Part shown: one piece after another, positions 10,442 to 20,759 of the stretch
How the letters are laid out: each line of letters begins with the position of its first letter
Position numbering within the stretch: the first letter of the stretch is position 1
Source of the DNA: Platerodrilus igneus
Lineage: Eukaryota > Arthropoda > Insecta > Coleoptera > Lycidae
Assembly (NCBI GenBank): GCA_036346225.1
Contig: JARFIW010000966.1
Location: forward strand, 248,001 to 312,000
Length of the DNA stretch: 64,000 nt
Direction: 5' to 3'
Notes under the pieces: generated by a model
What the model saw: the letters and a program-made list of their open reading frames with translations, nothing else
What the model was told of the DNA's origin: nothing
Databases searched by the model: none
Program-made: the position numbers and the translations under genes

Positions 10442-11239
10442 ATGGTACCTGCAAACGTTTTTAAGTGCAACTCTTGCGGTGCTTCCTATACCTGGAAAAA
10501 TGCTCTCAAACGGCACCAGAAGAAATGTCGTGGTGTAACATCGTCTACGGTTAAGCTTATACATCCGTCGGCAGCAAAGTACTTAAACTGTGGGACTTGC
10601 GGTATCGCTTTTACGAGAATGGACAGCTTACAGCGACACAAGGAAAAACAGCACGGCATGTCATTAAGTCGTAAACGTTCAACTCCGCCGGCTGTTAAAG
10701 GGCCTTGTACGAAACAACCACGAATTATGTGTAAAGTGTGCGACATGGAAGTGTTAAAGTCTGCATACCCTAGTCATCTACGGAGCAACAAACATAAAAA
10801 TGCATCAGTTACCGCTACTAACGACGATGGTGTAGAAATGGTTAGCACAGCGTTTAACAACCGTATGGCTAGCTATCGCATAAAGAACGCCAGTGTCGAC
10901 GATGGAGTGTCCAAGTTTCTTTGGAAGCAGAAAGAGCGATTTATTCGATTAATAAATGAAAAAAGAATACAACATACAGCAATTAAAGTCTATTGCGAAC
11001 TCTACGGCGTTTACACCAAAATGACTGCGGCAGAGGGTGTAGAGGACGTGAAATCCTTTAACACAAAAAATGTGGTTATAACGTCTTCTAGTAATCTGGA
11101 AAATATGTACGAGGTCTTAAGCGAAACCATAAGAATAAAATCAGAGGAATTTGAAGCATGTGAGTCCGGTTGGTCTTTGGAAAAGGTGCTCTATTTAGAA
11201 ATAAATATTAATAAGTACAAGCCGTATGAGAAGTTCTAG
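10442..11239 (+). CDS. Three-finger C2H2-type zinc protein (right-arm copy)
   Basis: 265 residues from ATG at 10,442. Same finger layout as the left-arm copy (C9-C12-H25-C29; C50-C53-H66-H71; C97-C100-H112-H118) and the same C-terminal block. Differences from the left copy are E to K in the SKFLWKQ segment, T to I in RIKSEEF, and T to K near the C-terminus. An ORF this long, open in both arms and with all zinc ligands kept, argues for recent selection or recent gene conversion. The stop TAG at 11,237 is followed within 10 bases by AATAAA. The family identity is inferred from layout only. Confidence 0.8.
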   Translation: MVPANVFKCNSCGASYTWKNALKRHQKKCRGVTSSTVKLIHPSAAKYLNCGTCGIAFTRMDSLQRHKEKQHGMSLSRKRSTPPAVKGPCTKQPRIMCKVCDMEVLKSAYPSHLRSNKHKNASVTATNDDGVEMVSTAFNNRMASYRIKNASVDDGVSKFLWKQKERFIRLINEKRIQHTAIKVYCELYGVYTKMTAAEGVEDVKSFNTKNVVITSSSNLENMYEVLSETIRIKSEEFEACESGWSLEKVLYLEININKYKPYEKF

Positions 11240-11245
11240 GTTAAG

Positions 11246-11251
11246 AATAAA
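11246..11251 (+). promoter_or_regulatory. Possible polyadenylation signal after zinc-finger gene
   Basis: AATAAA directly downstream of the stop codon, with a second at about 11,319. Confidence 0.35.
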
Positions 11252-11510
11252 AAATTGTGAATACGTATTTAGAAATGTGGTTTACAAAATTTAAACTGTA
11301 TTAGTAAAAATTGTCTGTAATAAAAAGTTTTAAGAATAGTTTTTAGATTTTCTTTTAAGTATGAGCCGCAGGAAATTTATAATTTAGAGGGTGTGTGTAA
11401 AATGGTAAGGGGTGGTCCTGTTTTAAATCTGTTTGCAGATTCGGATTCTACATAAAATTCTAGACTAACAAGATGTATCGCATGTTTAAAAAATTTATAA
11501 GGACGGTCAG

Positions 11511-11883
11511 AAATCAAAAATCAAAAATCAAAAATCAAAAATCAAAATCAAAATCAAAATCAAAATCAAAAATCAAAATCAAAATCAAAATCAAAAATCA
11601 AAAATCAAAATCAAAATCAAAATCAAAATCAAAATCAAAATCAAAATCAAAATCAAAATCAAAATCAAAATCAAAATCAAAATCAAAAATCAAAATCAAA
11701 ATCAAAAATCAAAATCAAAATCAAAATCAAAATCAAAATCAAAAATCAAAAATCAAAATCAAAAATCAAAAATCAAAATCAAAAATCAAAATCAAAATCA
11801 AAAATCAAAATCAAAATCAAAATCAAAATCAAAATCAAAATCAAAATCAAATATCAAAATCAAAATCAAAATCAAAATCAAAA
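11511..11883 (+). repeat. ATCAAAA minisatellite, right arm
   Basis: Mirror of 241-601, composed of ATCAAA and ATCAAAA units. The length and unit order differ from the left arm, showing that the two arrays have evolved independently. Confidence 0.95.
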
Positions 11884-12039
11884 CTCCTAAAATGGGGGTA
11901 GCTCCCTGGGGGGTGATGCAATGTGAAAAATTTAAAGAGATTTGGGTAGCTGAGAAAATTCTAATATTAATTGATACCAAACAAAGTACATTTATCTCGT
12001 GGGTGGAAATGTGGAGAAAGATTTATCTCGCAGAGGGTA

Positions 12040-12550
12040 TATGTGTAACTTTGCAGGGCGTGGTCCGATTTCAAATCTGTTTGCAGATTTGGATTCTACA
12101 TAAAATTTTAGACTAACAAGATGTATCGCATGACTAAAAAAATTTATAAGAACGCTCAAAAGTCGCTACAGGTAAGAAATCTTATAATTGGGGTAGCTCC
12201 CTTGGGGGTGATGCAATCTAAAAAATTCCTAGAAATTCGGGTAGCTGAGAAAAATCTAATATTAATTGATACCAAACAAGATAGGTTTATCTCGAAAGAT
12301 GCAATGGCTAGACAAAGAAAACTATTTGGTTCAGATGAAAGATAAAAATGGCTAGTCGAAGAAAACTTTTTGGTTCAGATGTGGGAGGAAATGAGGATGC
12401 TCATTTATCTCGAAAGATGAAAAATTTAAGATAGGTTTATCTCGAAAGATGAAAAATGGTTAGTCGAAGAAAACTTTTTGGTCCAGATGTGTGAGGAAAT
12501 GTGGGATTCTGGAGGAAATGTGGCGGCAGGAGCCCCAATTATACTCTACT
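12040..12550 (+). repeat. Subterminal repeats and proposed right end of copy 1
   Basis: Units such as GGTAGCTGAGAAAA...ATATTAATTGATACCAAACA and TTTATCTCGAAAGATG recur here and in copy 2. The proposed terminus ...ATACTCTACT at 12,550 shares CTACT with the copy 2 terminus. The next six bases, AGCAAC, would be the target duplication. Confidence 0.5.
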
Positions 12551-13552
12551 AGCAACAAACAATATTTCTTATGGTTCAGATACACAGCAATAGTAACAAA
12601 AAAAATAAAAACCTAAAGTCAGAAATATAATACAACGTAATATAAAAAAACATAAAATTAAAGTATACTATAGTAAAAAACCAAACTAAACAATGCCATT
12701 TTTAAAAACCTGCTTCTTACATGTCGATAGTCTGTATATTATCAAAAATCTACTTTTCTACTTTTTATTTTGCAAATTTCTTTATCACATCACCATAATC
12801 GAGTTTTTCTACTAAGTCGTATTCTATAACTAACAGTTAAATTTGAGAGTCATTCTTATCCCATTGTACCTCTCAAAATTTTTAATAATTTTCAACGAAC
12901 TTCGTACGTTTATGAAATCGATTTGTCGTCCGTCTGTCTGTCCGTCTGTCCGTCCGAGGCCTTTCTAATGGTCGGACATCAATGTGTGATACATCAATCG
13001 ATTCAGCTCGGTTGTCCAGAGCTTAAGTTTTGATGTCAGTTAAAATCGGGCCACGGGGACGCCGAGCCCGCGGGAAAATCTACAGGGATAATTAAAATTT
13101 TTAATAAGTTTAAAATCAATATGCGACACATATTTGAACAATTTATGGCATTTCATGCCAATTATTCCAATATTATAGACATTGTTTAAACTTAAATTTT
13201 GATTGCCGAAAATAATTAGATTCATATAAAAAAAAAAAAATCTTATCTTATTGATGAGAACTAATATATAGCTTTTAAAATATTTATTCAATAAAATAAA
13301 ATATATTAAAATGTCTCTTTTGTTGTTTATAAATTTTTGTATTTTATCTGAATACTTATAATTATTACAACATAATAATTTTAATTTCTTTAAATTGTTT
13401 TAAAGTAAGTCTACATTTGGAAGTTCGTTGCGACAATGCCTTGCATTTTCAACTTGTTATTTTTGAAAACGATTTTTCGCCAGATGCAACACTCACTGGT
13501 AAAGTCAAATAGATTCTTAAAGCCGCACCTAAATTATGAAAGACAGATAAAG
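12551..13552. other. Spacer between the two large elements
   Basis: AT-rich, no supported gene. It contains a short GTCC/GTCT microsatellite at about 12,927-12,955 and a GC-richer block to about 13,080 that looks like part of a dispersed repeat, but I cannot name it. Confidence 0.5.
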
Positions 13553-13558
13553 AGTCGC

Positions 13559-14448
13559 AGTAGTTGGTTTTTACCGGTTCTGGGCCCTTATTTCCACCCG
13601 AATCTCTAATTTCCACACACATTTAATGTAAATTTTCATAAGGAAGAAATGAGGAGGAGTGACTCCCTCCTTGCTCGGACACCCCACAACCATTTTGATT
13701 ACGTCACACCCGCATTCTTTCCACCCGCGAGATAAATCGTTCTCCACATTTCCACCCACGACATAAATCTATCTTGTTTGGTATCAATTAATATTAGATT
13801 TTTCTCAGCTACCTGAATTTCTAGGATTTTTTTAGATAGAAATTACCTCCCGCTTCCCTCGTGTACATCCAGACACATCCCAACCCGTGCGCACTTCTGC
13901 CCATGCGCACCCCTGCGCGTGCGTACACCTGCCCGTGCGTGCCCCTGCGCGTGCGCACCTTTATCCATGCGCGCCTCTGCACGTGAGCACCCCAAACCCA
14001 TGCGCACCCCTCTCTGTGCGACTGCTATTTCGTGGTAACGTCACAGTCTTTTGTAAATAAAGAGCAATGTAATACTATTCTAAGATGTTTATTCTGACAT
14101 ACATAACAAAATTTAAAAATATTTAAAACCAAGCATGGAGTCATATAAACTTAATTTTAATAAAAAGTTATACACAGAAAACAGTCCTTTCTTTGTTTTT
14201 GTTTGGAGTGGTTTTTATTTTATCTGATTTTATTCGCAGCTTAAAATTTAAATAGACACCCAAGTCCTCTTTCTCCTTTTCTAGCCAATAGTTTGATATA
14301 TAGAGACTGTCTAGGTTTTCGAATTGTAAAATGTACCGAAATTAGCCTCTATATATAAAGTCTTTGATGCCACCGACAACCAGATCCATTCCTTCGTGTA
14401 ATTCTTGCAGCTTGTGACAATCTTTTAATCGCGGCTCTCCCACTACAT
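13559..14448 (-). repeat. Left arm of copy 2, internally deleted
   Basis: 13,559-13,847 is the outer end; it pairs with 18,230-18,501. At about 13,848 it joins directly to sequence equal to left-arm position 4,200 of copy 1, so about 4 kb is missing. The GC-rich array (13,884-14,018) and gene B tail follow. Confidence 0.75.
14168..14448 (-). pseudogene. Gene B 3' fragment in copy 2
   Basis: Minus-strand match to the end of gene B (KLQELHEGMDLVVGGIKDF region and downstream) with several indels and substitutions. The 5' part is absent, and the fragment ends at the TTAGG module. Confidence 0.65.
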
Positions 14449-14572
14449 AGGTTAGGTCAGCGCGGCGGCGTTGACCTAACCTATACATTTTTCCTTTCAT
14501 CTAACCTAAGTCCACACAAGTCCAACTAACCTAACCTCACTCCGGACAAGCGTAACGTCGTTCTGGAAGCAT
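14449..14572. repeat. TTAGG/CCTAA-rich module at centre of copy 2
   Basis: ATAGGTTAGGTCAGCG, a GC core, then TGACCTAACCTAT form a palindrome, followed by several CCTAACC motifs. The part 14,455-14,520 is the reverse complement of 7,234-7,297. Confidence 0.7.
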
Positions 14573-16510
14573 ATCAATCTACGCATGGGGGGCATAAAGA
14601 TATAAATCTAAGATAGTTGTTTATATTTGTATAGACTTTGTAAATCTATTGTATATATTAATTTTAAGATTTCATAATTTTCAAGTTCTTCTCCCACCTT
14701 CCAAATCCTTCCTGCTTCTATCCTGGTTGACAGAGTATACGTGTTATCTCCACGTGGTGTTCGCGGGACACATCGGTTTTAGATTTCTCAGGAAATGGAT
14801 GGTTAATGCATATTTCTTGTGTAGCGGAAAAATGTTCTAAGGATGTAGTTAAATAAATATGGGCAAAAATTTGAGATTTGAGTTTTTAAAAGGCATAACT
14901 TTGTATGGGGTGATCCTATTTAAAATCTATTTACAGATTTGGGCTCCCTAGAAAAATCTAATATTAGTTGATACCAAACAAAATATAATTATTTTAAAAG
15001 AGTTACTATCCCACAGATAATAAATACAATTTACCGCTTGTCAACAAAAAAGTTGTAGGAAAATTCAGAGACAAATTTAATGGGGGTCTAATATTATAAT
15101 TTGTTGGTAGTAGGGCTAAGTCCTACTGTATTGTAAGCGAGAAAGACACGATTAAAAAGATTAAAGGGGTCTCACAAAGTGTAGTTAAGTAAAACCGACG
15201 GTCCTACAACCTATAACGAGCATATATTCCCAAAAGGGTGGGCATGCAACTACGCAGCAGTGCGTGGGAGAATAAGGATTCTCTCCAATAAGAAATTAAA
15301 GTTTCCATGTACGTAGCACCAGTCATTGGGAAATGGTAGAAATGTGGAACCTATAAAGGCTATTATTATTGTGGTTTTAGAAAAATAGTAGTTTTCGTGG
15401 ACTAAATAAAAAAGCTTAGACTGATTAATGTATATGGTTACATATTCTCGTACACATCTACAAACATCTGCTTACGTCCACATACGGGCATGGCGATGCC
15501 GGTAGTTTTTGTTTAACAAATAGTACGAAAGAAACGTTAGGTGTTTGGAAGCCCATCGGATCGTTGGATTCAAAAACAACGGTGCGGCGGAATGTATGGT
15601 AGTTCCCGTTAGAATAATCAAAAGTGGTTAATCGATCGTATTAGCTGTTTAAATATGCGAAAGTGTAAAAGCCTACATAAGCAAAAATTAATTATCAGAC
15701 AAAAAAGTGCGCGATGTGCTATACTTTTAAAGTAAGTATAGAATGATGCTTTGCAGCGGTCCTAGCAGTAAAAAAAGGCGACTGACTTTTTCAAGCAACT
15801 ACAAGAATAGCTGTAGTTCAGAGAAGGGGTATGCATGTATTATACAGCGCACTGTTGGTTTACGGGTAGCTCGAATGTGTAATTGATCACAACTTATAGA
15901 TCCCTCGGAGGTTCAAAAATTCTGAGACCATTGTCGTTTGAAAAATGTTTGGAAATTATCTGAACGGAGGCGGGTCGGAGTATAAGTTAGATGGATGATT
16001 GACCCAGTTCTTTTTCTACCTTTTACAAGGGAATCGGAAGTTGACAGACATCGAGCATCTAATTCTCTATTTGGGCGATATCGAGTACTTACCGGTTCTA
16101 GAAATAATTACGTGCTACCGACTGCTATGCGGAAGATTTGGTTCTAGAAAATGAGCAACCTACGAAAGCACAGACTACTCGGTATTAATGCTAATTGGTT
16201 TAGTGACCGCGTTTGTGCACTCTTCGAGTGTCTTCGGCAATCTTCGATTGTTTCCAAAGAAAATATGCAAGCCTGCCATTTCCGAAAATATGACATAGAA
16301 GTTATTTAAAATTAAATTGCTTTATTAGTAGGTAACCTGTAGACAACAAGTTTGGTATTCCCTTAGTAAAGGTTTAAGGTGTTTTATTAAGTTTTTGTTT
16401 ATAGTAGCACTGCATTTTCCACCGCAAAACTTGCAACCAATTTGTGTGCGTGTGCTACCACCCTTTTAGATTTTTAATATGCACGCGATGCGATTGTTGG
16501 TCCGTATAAC

Positions 16511-16663
16511 ATGGAAGACATTTCCGATGTTTCTACTAACTGCATTCGCATCATGGACGAAGCAAACCGGGCGCATGCATTGGTGCTAAATGTACTGGAC
16601 GAGCAGCAAGGATTGGCAAAAGATGACGTTAGTTCGCTTACAAGTTTAACCAAAGCCCTATAG
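16511..16663 (+). CDS. 50-codon ORF upstream of zinc-finger gene
   Basis: Starts MEDISDVSTNC, acidic, with the block DEANRAHALVLNVLDEQQGL and a stop TAG at 16,661-16,663. The zinc-finger ATG follows 24 bases later on the same strand. The two copies of this region in element 1 keep the middle of the peptide but are truncated, so copy 2 appears to preserve the ancestral form. No known family; short length makes chance possible. Confidence 0.4.
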   Translation: MEDISDVSTNCIRIMDEANRAHALVLNVLDEQQGLAKDDVSSLTSLTKAL

Positions 16664-16686
16664 TGCGGATTTTGTTTTGTACTAAA

Positions 16687-17352
16687 ATGGTACCTGCAAA
16701 CGTTTTTAAATGCGAGCCCTGTCACGTCTACTTTACCAGGAGGGATGCTCTCAAACGGTACCAGAACAAATGTCGTGGTGTAACATCGTCCACGGTTAAG
16801 CTTATACATCCGTTAGCAGCAAAGTACTTAAACTGTGTGTCTTGTGGTATCGCTTTTACGAGAATGGACAACTTACTGCGAGACAAGGAAAAACAGCTCG
16901 GTATATCATTAAGCCGTAAACGTTCAGCTCCGACAGCTGTTAAAGGATCTTGTACGAAACAACCAAAATTTTGTGTAAAGTATGCGATTTCGAAATGGAA
17001 AAGACTACCTATGCCGCACACTTGAGAAGCAACAGACATAATGCAACAGTTACCGCTACCGGCTAAGATGGCGTAGAAATGGTTAGCACTGCGTTTAACA
17101 ACCGTATGGCTAGCTATCGCATAAAAAACGCCAGTGTCGACGATGGAGATGGTAGATGGTAAAAGAGTCTACCGATATGAAATCCTTTAACACAAAAAAT
17201 GTGGTTATAACGTCTTCTAGTAATCTGGAAAATATGTACGAGGTCTTAATCAAAACCATGAGAACAAAATCAGATGAATTTGAAACACGTCGGGGCCGGT
17301 TGGTCTTTGGCAAAGGTGCTCTATTTAGAAATAAATATTAATAAGTATATGC
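16687..17352 (+). pseudogene. Broken zinc-finger gene of copy 2
   Basis: Homologue of 10,442-11,239. Finger 1 has lost its histidine (KRYQNKC) and finger 2 both histidines (LLRDKEKQLG). The frame shifts before finger 3, and about 90 bases of the coiled middle part are missing. The final block (KSFNTKNVVITSSSNLENM) is still readable at 17,177-17,341. Confidence 0.8.
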
Positions 17353-17519
17353 CGATGTGTGGAGTTCTAGGTTAAGAATAAAAAATTGTAAATATGTATT
17401 TAGAAATGTGGTTTAGAAAATTTAAACTGTATTAGTATAAATTGTCTGTAATAAAAAGTTTTAAGAATGGCTTTTAGATTTTTTTTTAGGTATGAGCTGC
17501 AGGAAATTTATAATTTAGA

Positions 17520-18300
17520 GGGGGTGTGTAAAATGGTAAGGGATGGTTAGATTTTAAATCTAATTACAGATTCGGATTCTGCATAAAATTCTAAACTAAT
17601 TTGATGTATTGCATGACTAAAAAATTTATAAGGATGGTCAGAAATCGCTGCTGGTAAAAAAATCTTTAAATGAAGGTAGCTCTCTGGGAGATAGTGCTAT
17701 CTAAAAAATTCTTAGAAATTCGGATAGCTGAGAAAAATCTAATATTAATTGATACCAAACCAGATGGATTTATCTCGAAAGATAAGCTAAACAAGATAGA
17801 AAGTATGGGATGACATTAAAAGGGAGTAGTGGTACGGTCGCGGTATGTTCGCTAGAAAGTATGTGTGTATCTTTGTAAGGGATGGTGCTATATTAAATCT
17901 GTTTATATATTTGGATTCTGAATAAAATTCTAGACTAATTTAATGTATTGCATGACTAAAAAATTTATATGGACGGGAAAAAATCGCTACCAGCAAAAAA
18001 TTTTAAAATGAGGGTAGCTCCCTAGGGGATGATGTTATCTAAAAATTTACTAGAAATTCGGGTAGCTGAAAAAATTTATAATATTAATTGATACAAAACA
18101 AGATAGGTTTATCTCGAAAGATGCAATGGCTAGTTGAAGAAAACTATTTGGTTCAGAATGTTAGCCGTAAAAAATCTGTAAGTGAGGGAAGTTTCCTGAT
18201 GGGTGATGCTATCTAAAAAGTTCCTAGAAATTCGGGTAGCTGAGAAAAGTCTAATATTAATTGATACCAAACAAGATAGATTTATCTCGTGTGTGGAAAT
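17520..18300 (+). repeat. Subterminal repeat array of copy 2
   Basis: Three diverged units of 200-330 bases at about 17,520, 17,865 and 18,165. Each contains GGGTAGCT...ATGCTATCTAAAAA, an AATTCGGGTAGCTGA core, and ATATTAATTGATACCAAACA. Confidence 0.7.
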
Positions 18301-18692
18301 GTGGAGAAAGATTTATCTCGCGGGTGGAAGAATGCGGGTGTGACGTAATCAAAATGGTTGTGGGGTGTCTGAGCAAGGAGGAGAGCAAGGAGGGAGTCAC
18401 TCCTCCTCATTTCTTCCTTATGAAAATTTACATGTAAATGTGTGTGGAAATTAGAGATTCGGGTGGAAATAAGGGCCCAGAACCGGTAAAAACTATCTAC
18501 TGGTCGCCACTGAGAAATCTCTTAATCTTTTAAGTTCTGAATCAAATCGTTAACATCAAGTTAATGCTTGGATTCATTTGTAAGGTTTTGCACTAAGTTA
18601 GTACATTTTAATAAATCGTTAATACTGTAGGTATTAAAATTTAACAAAAATTCAAATGGGTGATAGCAGTTTTTTAAATCGGTGAATCTATT

Positions 18693-20730
18693 TTAAATAT
18701 ACCCAAGTGCTAGATTAATTATCGTGTAAAACACGCTTACTTTAAAATTTTGCCTTAGCCCTTCACACGTTTCATCTCGGTGTTCGTAGTCAAAACTTTT
18801 CGACTTTCTGCAAATACGAACTGTCACGACACTTGGAAAATTTGAATCAGCATCAACCATCTCTGCATCGATCTTAGCTTTCCATAAGATATTTTCAAAA
18901 TTGTGATGGGATCTATACTTTTTGACAAAATGTATTAAACTTTTAAGTTGATTAATACATCCTGTTAAATTCAATTTTGGGGTTTGAAGAATTTTGCTAA
19001 AACAAAATATATTTTAGATAAAATATCAGATTGCCACTAAACATATACAGTTAAAATTCTGAATTTTCAATGCTTTGTGCTGTGTACCTCGATTAAAATT
19101 TTGGTTTTTATTAATCTCTATTAGTGCTTCAAAGAGGTTTAGTAAATAAATCCTAAAAGCAGTCATGGCATCTATTCTACTAGACTACCATGTATCACTT
19201 AAAACCTTAAAATTTAAATTAGGCACATGTCGCTTAATGATGTCCCACCGTTTTGTAAGGATTGAGAAGAAGACATCGATTTCTTGTATAATATAAAAAA
19301 GTTTAGTGTTTCATAGGAAACGTTGGCAACATCGTTGACAACCAGATTTAATGTATGAGTCGAACAAAGAATAAAAAGGACCCTAGGATTTATGTCCAAT
19401 ATATTTTACTGCAAACCAATATTTTTCCTCTCATGTTACTCCCATTATCATATCCCTGCCCGCGCAAACATTGAATATCTAAATCTAAATCGGTCAACAG
19501 TTTAAGTTCAGATTTAAATAAACCTTCGCTTGTTGTATCGGTTATAGGATGAACTGCTAAAAACTTTCCGTGATTTCAACTTTGAGTATATCTTTGTTAA
19601 AATAAATATGTATATCTAAGGATAACACTAATTTGCTAGGTATGACTAGTATCAAGAGTGCAATCTAACATAATGGAAAAATATTTTGAATATCTTACCA
19701 TATCTAGAATTTGGTTAATATTTTTTTAGCAAGCAATCCAAGTAAATCATTTTGAATTTGGTCGCACTGGTAATGAACAACTTTTGTGTCAGAGTTCTGA
19801 GCTTGGTGAACACGATATATATTTGCCACATCACACGATCAAATGATGTAATCATTTTGACTGCATTTAAGAAATTGTCATTGTCACGTTCGAATAGTCT
19901 TCGATGTTCCCCGAAAAGCTAGTCATTGCGGAGATGAGAATTTTATCACAGCAACGATTCTTTGTAGTACATTACACCAATACTTTTTTCAGACTGCAAT
20001 ATCTAAATTATCAGAATTAACTATTTTGTCGAATGTTAGCATTTTTGCAAGTTAAAACATAACTTAATGTTATTATTGTGAGAAACACTGGTTTGATGTC
20101 TTTGTGTAAACCTACAAAAGTGTTGCCAATCAGAAAAACGATTTGAGTATGCAAGATCGCTAATGTTTGCATTATCGAAAATTTTACAACAGAAACAGAA
20201 AGCTTAGTCTTTTGAATTAGAACAAACTAACCAATCTCTCATAACTTTTTCGCCGTTTGGAAGTTGTCGATAGAAGTAATTATTTGAAAATTTACGAACC
20301 TTATCAACGATTGGATAATCTTTGTTAATGGAGTGAATAGGTTCCCTTCCTATTAAAAATCTTACTTCAGAGGTCGTTAATGTATGTTGCCACAACGCTG
20401 AATCTTCCGGTAAGATACCTGCTGATTTTATCATCATTTCCTGTTAGTGGATGCTGATTCTGTATCATTCGAAACATGTAAAAAAGAACCTGTGATAGAA
20501 ACAATTTCTGGTGGAATACAAAGTATGGACCTGGGTCCTAATTCAAGCATTGATGCTTCATTTTCTTCTTCCCCTTGTACTTTGTTTATTAATTATGTTT
20601 GACCTATTAAAATAGTGTCCATCGAACCAAGCAAATGTTTCCTTTCTAATTCTTTTGCTGCTTTTTGTTTTCGAAACTGAGATTCAGACAATTTCTTTCG
20701 TTTAGGGGGATTCTGAAACAAATATCAAAA
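18693..20730 (-). pseudogene. ZMYM1-type hAT transposase relic I
   Basis: Decayed minus-strand gene with family landmarks in the right order. N-terminal KRKKLSESQFRKQKAAKELE lies at about 20,640-20,710. The TTF-type finger region (RKFSNNYFYRQLPNGEKVMRDWLV) lies at 20,204-20,437. CSTHTLNLVVNDVANVS of the catalytic region lies at 19,214-19,399. The segment before the dimerisation domain (LRQNFKVSVFYTIINLALG) lies at 18,693-18,974. Many stops and shifts separate these pieces. This matches insect zinc finger MYM-type protein 1-like proteins derived from hAT elements. Termini not identified. Confidence 0.7.
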
Positions 20731-20759
20731 AGAATAAAAATGAATTCAATACATAATGT

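Larger units (their letters stand above)
7298..12126 (+). repeat. Right arm of giant inverted repeat
   Basis: Inverted copy of 1-4,829. It begins abruptly inside the gene B reading frame, directly after a TTAGG-containing module, so it carries only the 3' end of gene B. The arm sequence continues to about 12,550, beyond the part that can be paired inside this window. Confidence 0.9.
1..12550. mobile_element. Giant inverted-repeat element, copy 1 (left end outside window)
   Basis: Bases 1-4,829 are the reverse complement of about 7,298-12,126; paired positions sum to about 12,127 at both the outer and the inner edge. The two arms enclose a 2.5 kb single-copy centre with genes A and B. Each arm carries a zinc-finger gene, a TTTGAT-type minisatellite, a GC-rich tandem array and short ORFs. 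The right arm continues past 12,126 to a proposed terminus at 12,550 (rc AGTAG...), matching the terminal AGTAG of copy 2. By symmetry the left end should lie about 420 bases before the window, giving a total near 13 kb. The family is not recognised. Maverick/Polinton derivation is an inference from the copy 2 ends. An inverted duplication of an endogenous viral fragment, or an assembly artefact, is possible. Confidence 0.75.
14573..18501 (+). repeat. Right arm of copy 2
   Basis: Diverged copy of the copy 1 right arm from the sequence at 8,090 outward, in the same order: gene C remnant (15,430-15,760), the small ORF, the zinc-finger gene and the subterminal repeats. The minisatellite is absent. 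Confidence 0.85.
13553..18507. mobile_element. Inverted-repeat element, copy 2 (complete ends, decayed)
   Basis: Inverted ends AGTAGTTGGTTTTTACCGG (13,559) and, read from the right, AGTAGATAGTTTTTACCGG (18,501). They are flanked by AGTCGC (13,553-13,558) and GGTCGC (18,502-18,507), a 6-bp duplication with one mismatch. The left arm is short (about 890 bases) because its middle is deleted; the right arm (about 3.9 kb) matches 8,090-12,430 of copy 1. It carries an intact 50-codon ORF, a broken zinc-finger gene and a gene B tail. AG...CT termini with 6-bp duplications are known for Maverick/Polinton elements. Confidence 0.75.

Noticed and set aside
7271..14545. Telomere or subtelomere from TTAGG motifs
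   Set aside because: Only isolated one- or two-unit motifs; no array.
16474..17039. Minus-strand ORFs over the zinc-finger pseudogene
   Set aside because: Antisense shadows; the plus strand carries the zinc ligand pattern.
13553..18507. Calling copy 2 a Maverick outright
   Set aside because: No polymerase B, integrase, ATPase, protease or capsid gene seen; only the ends and duplication size fit.
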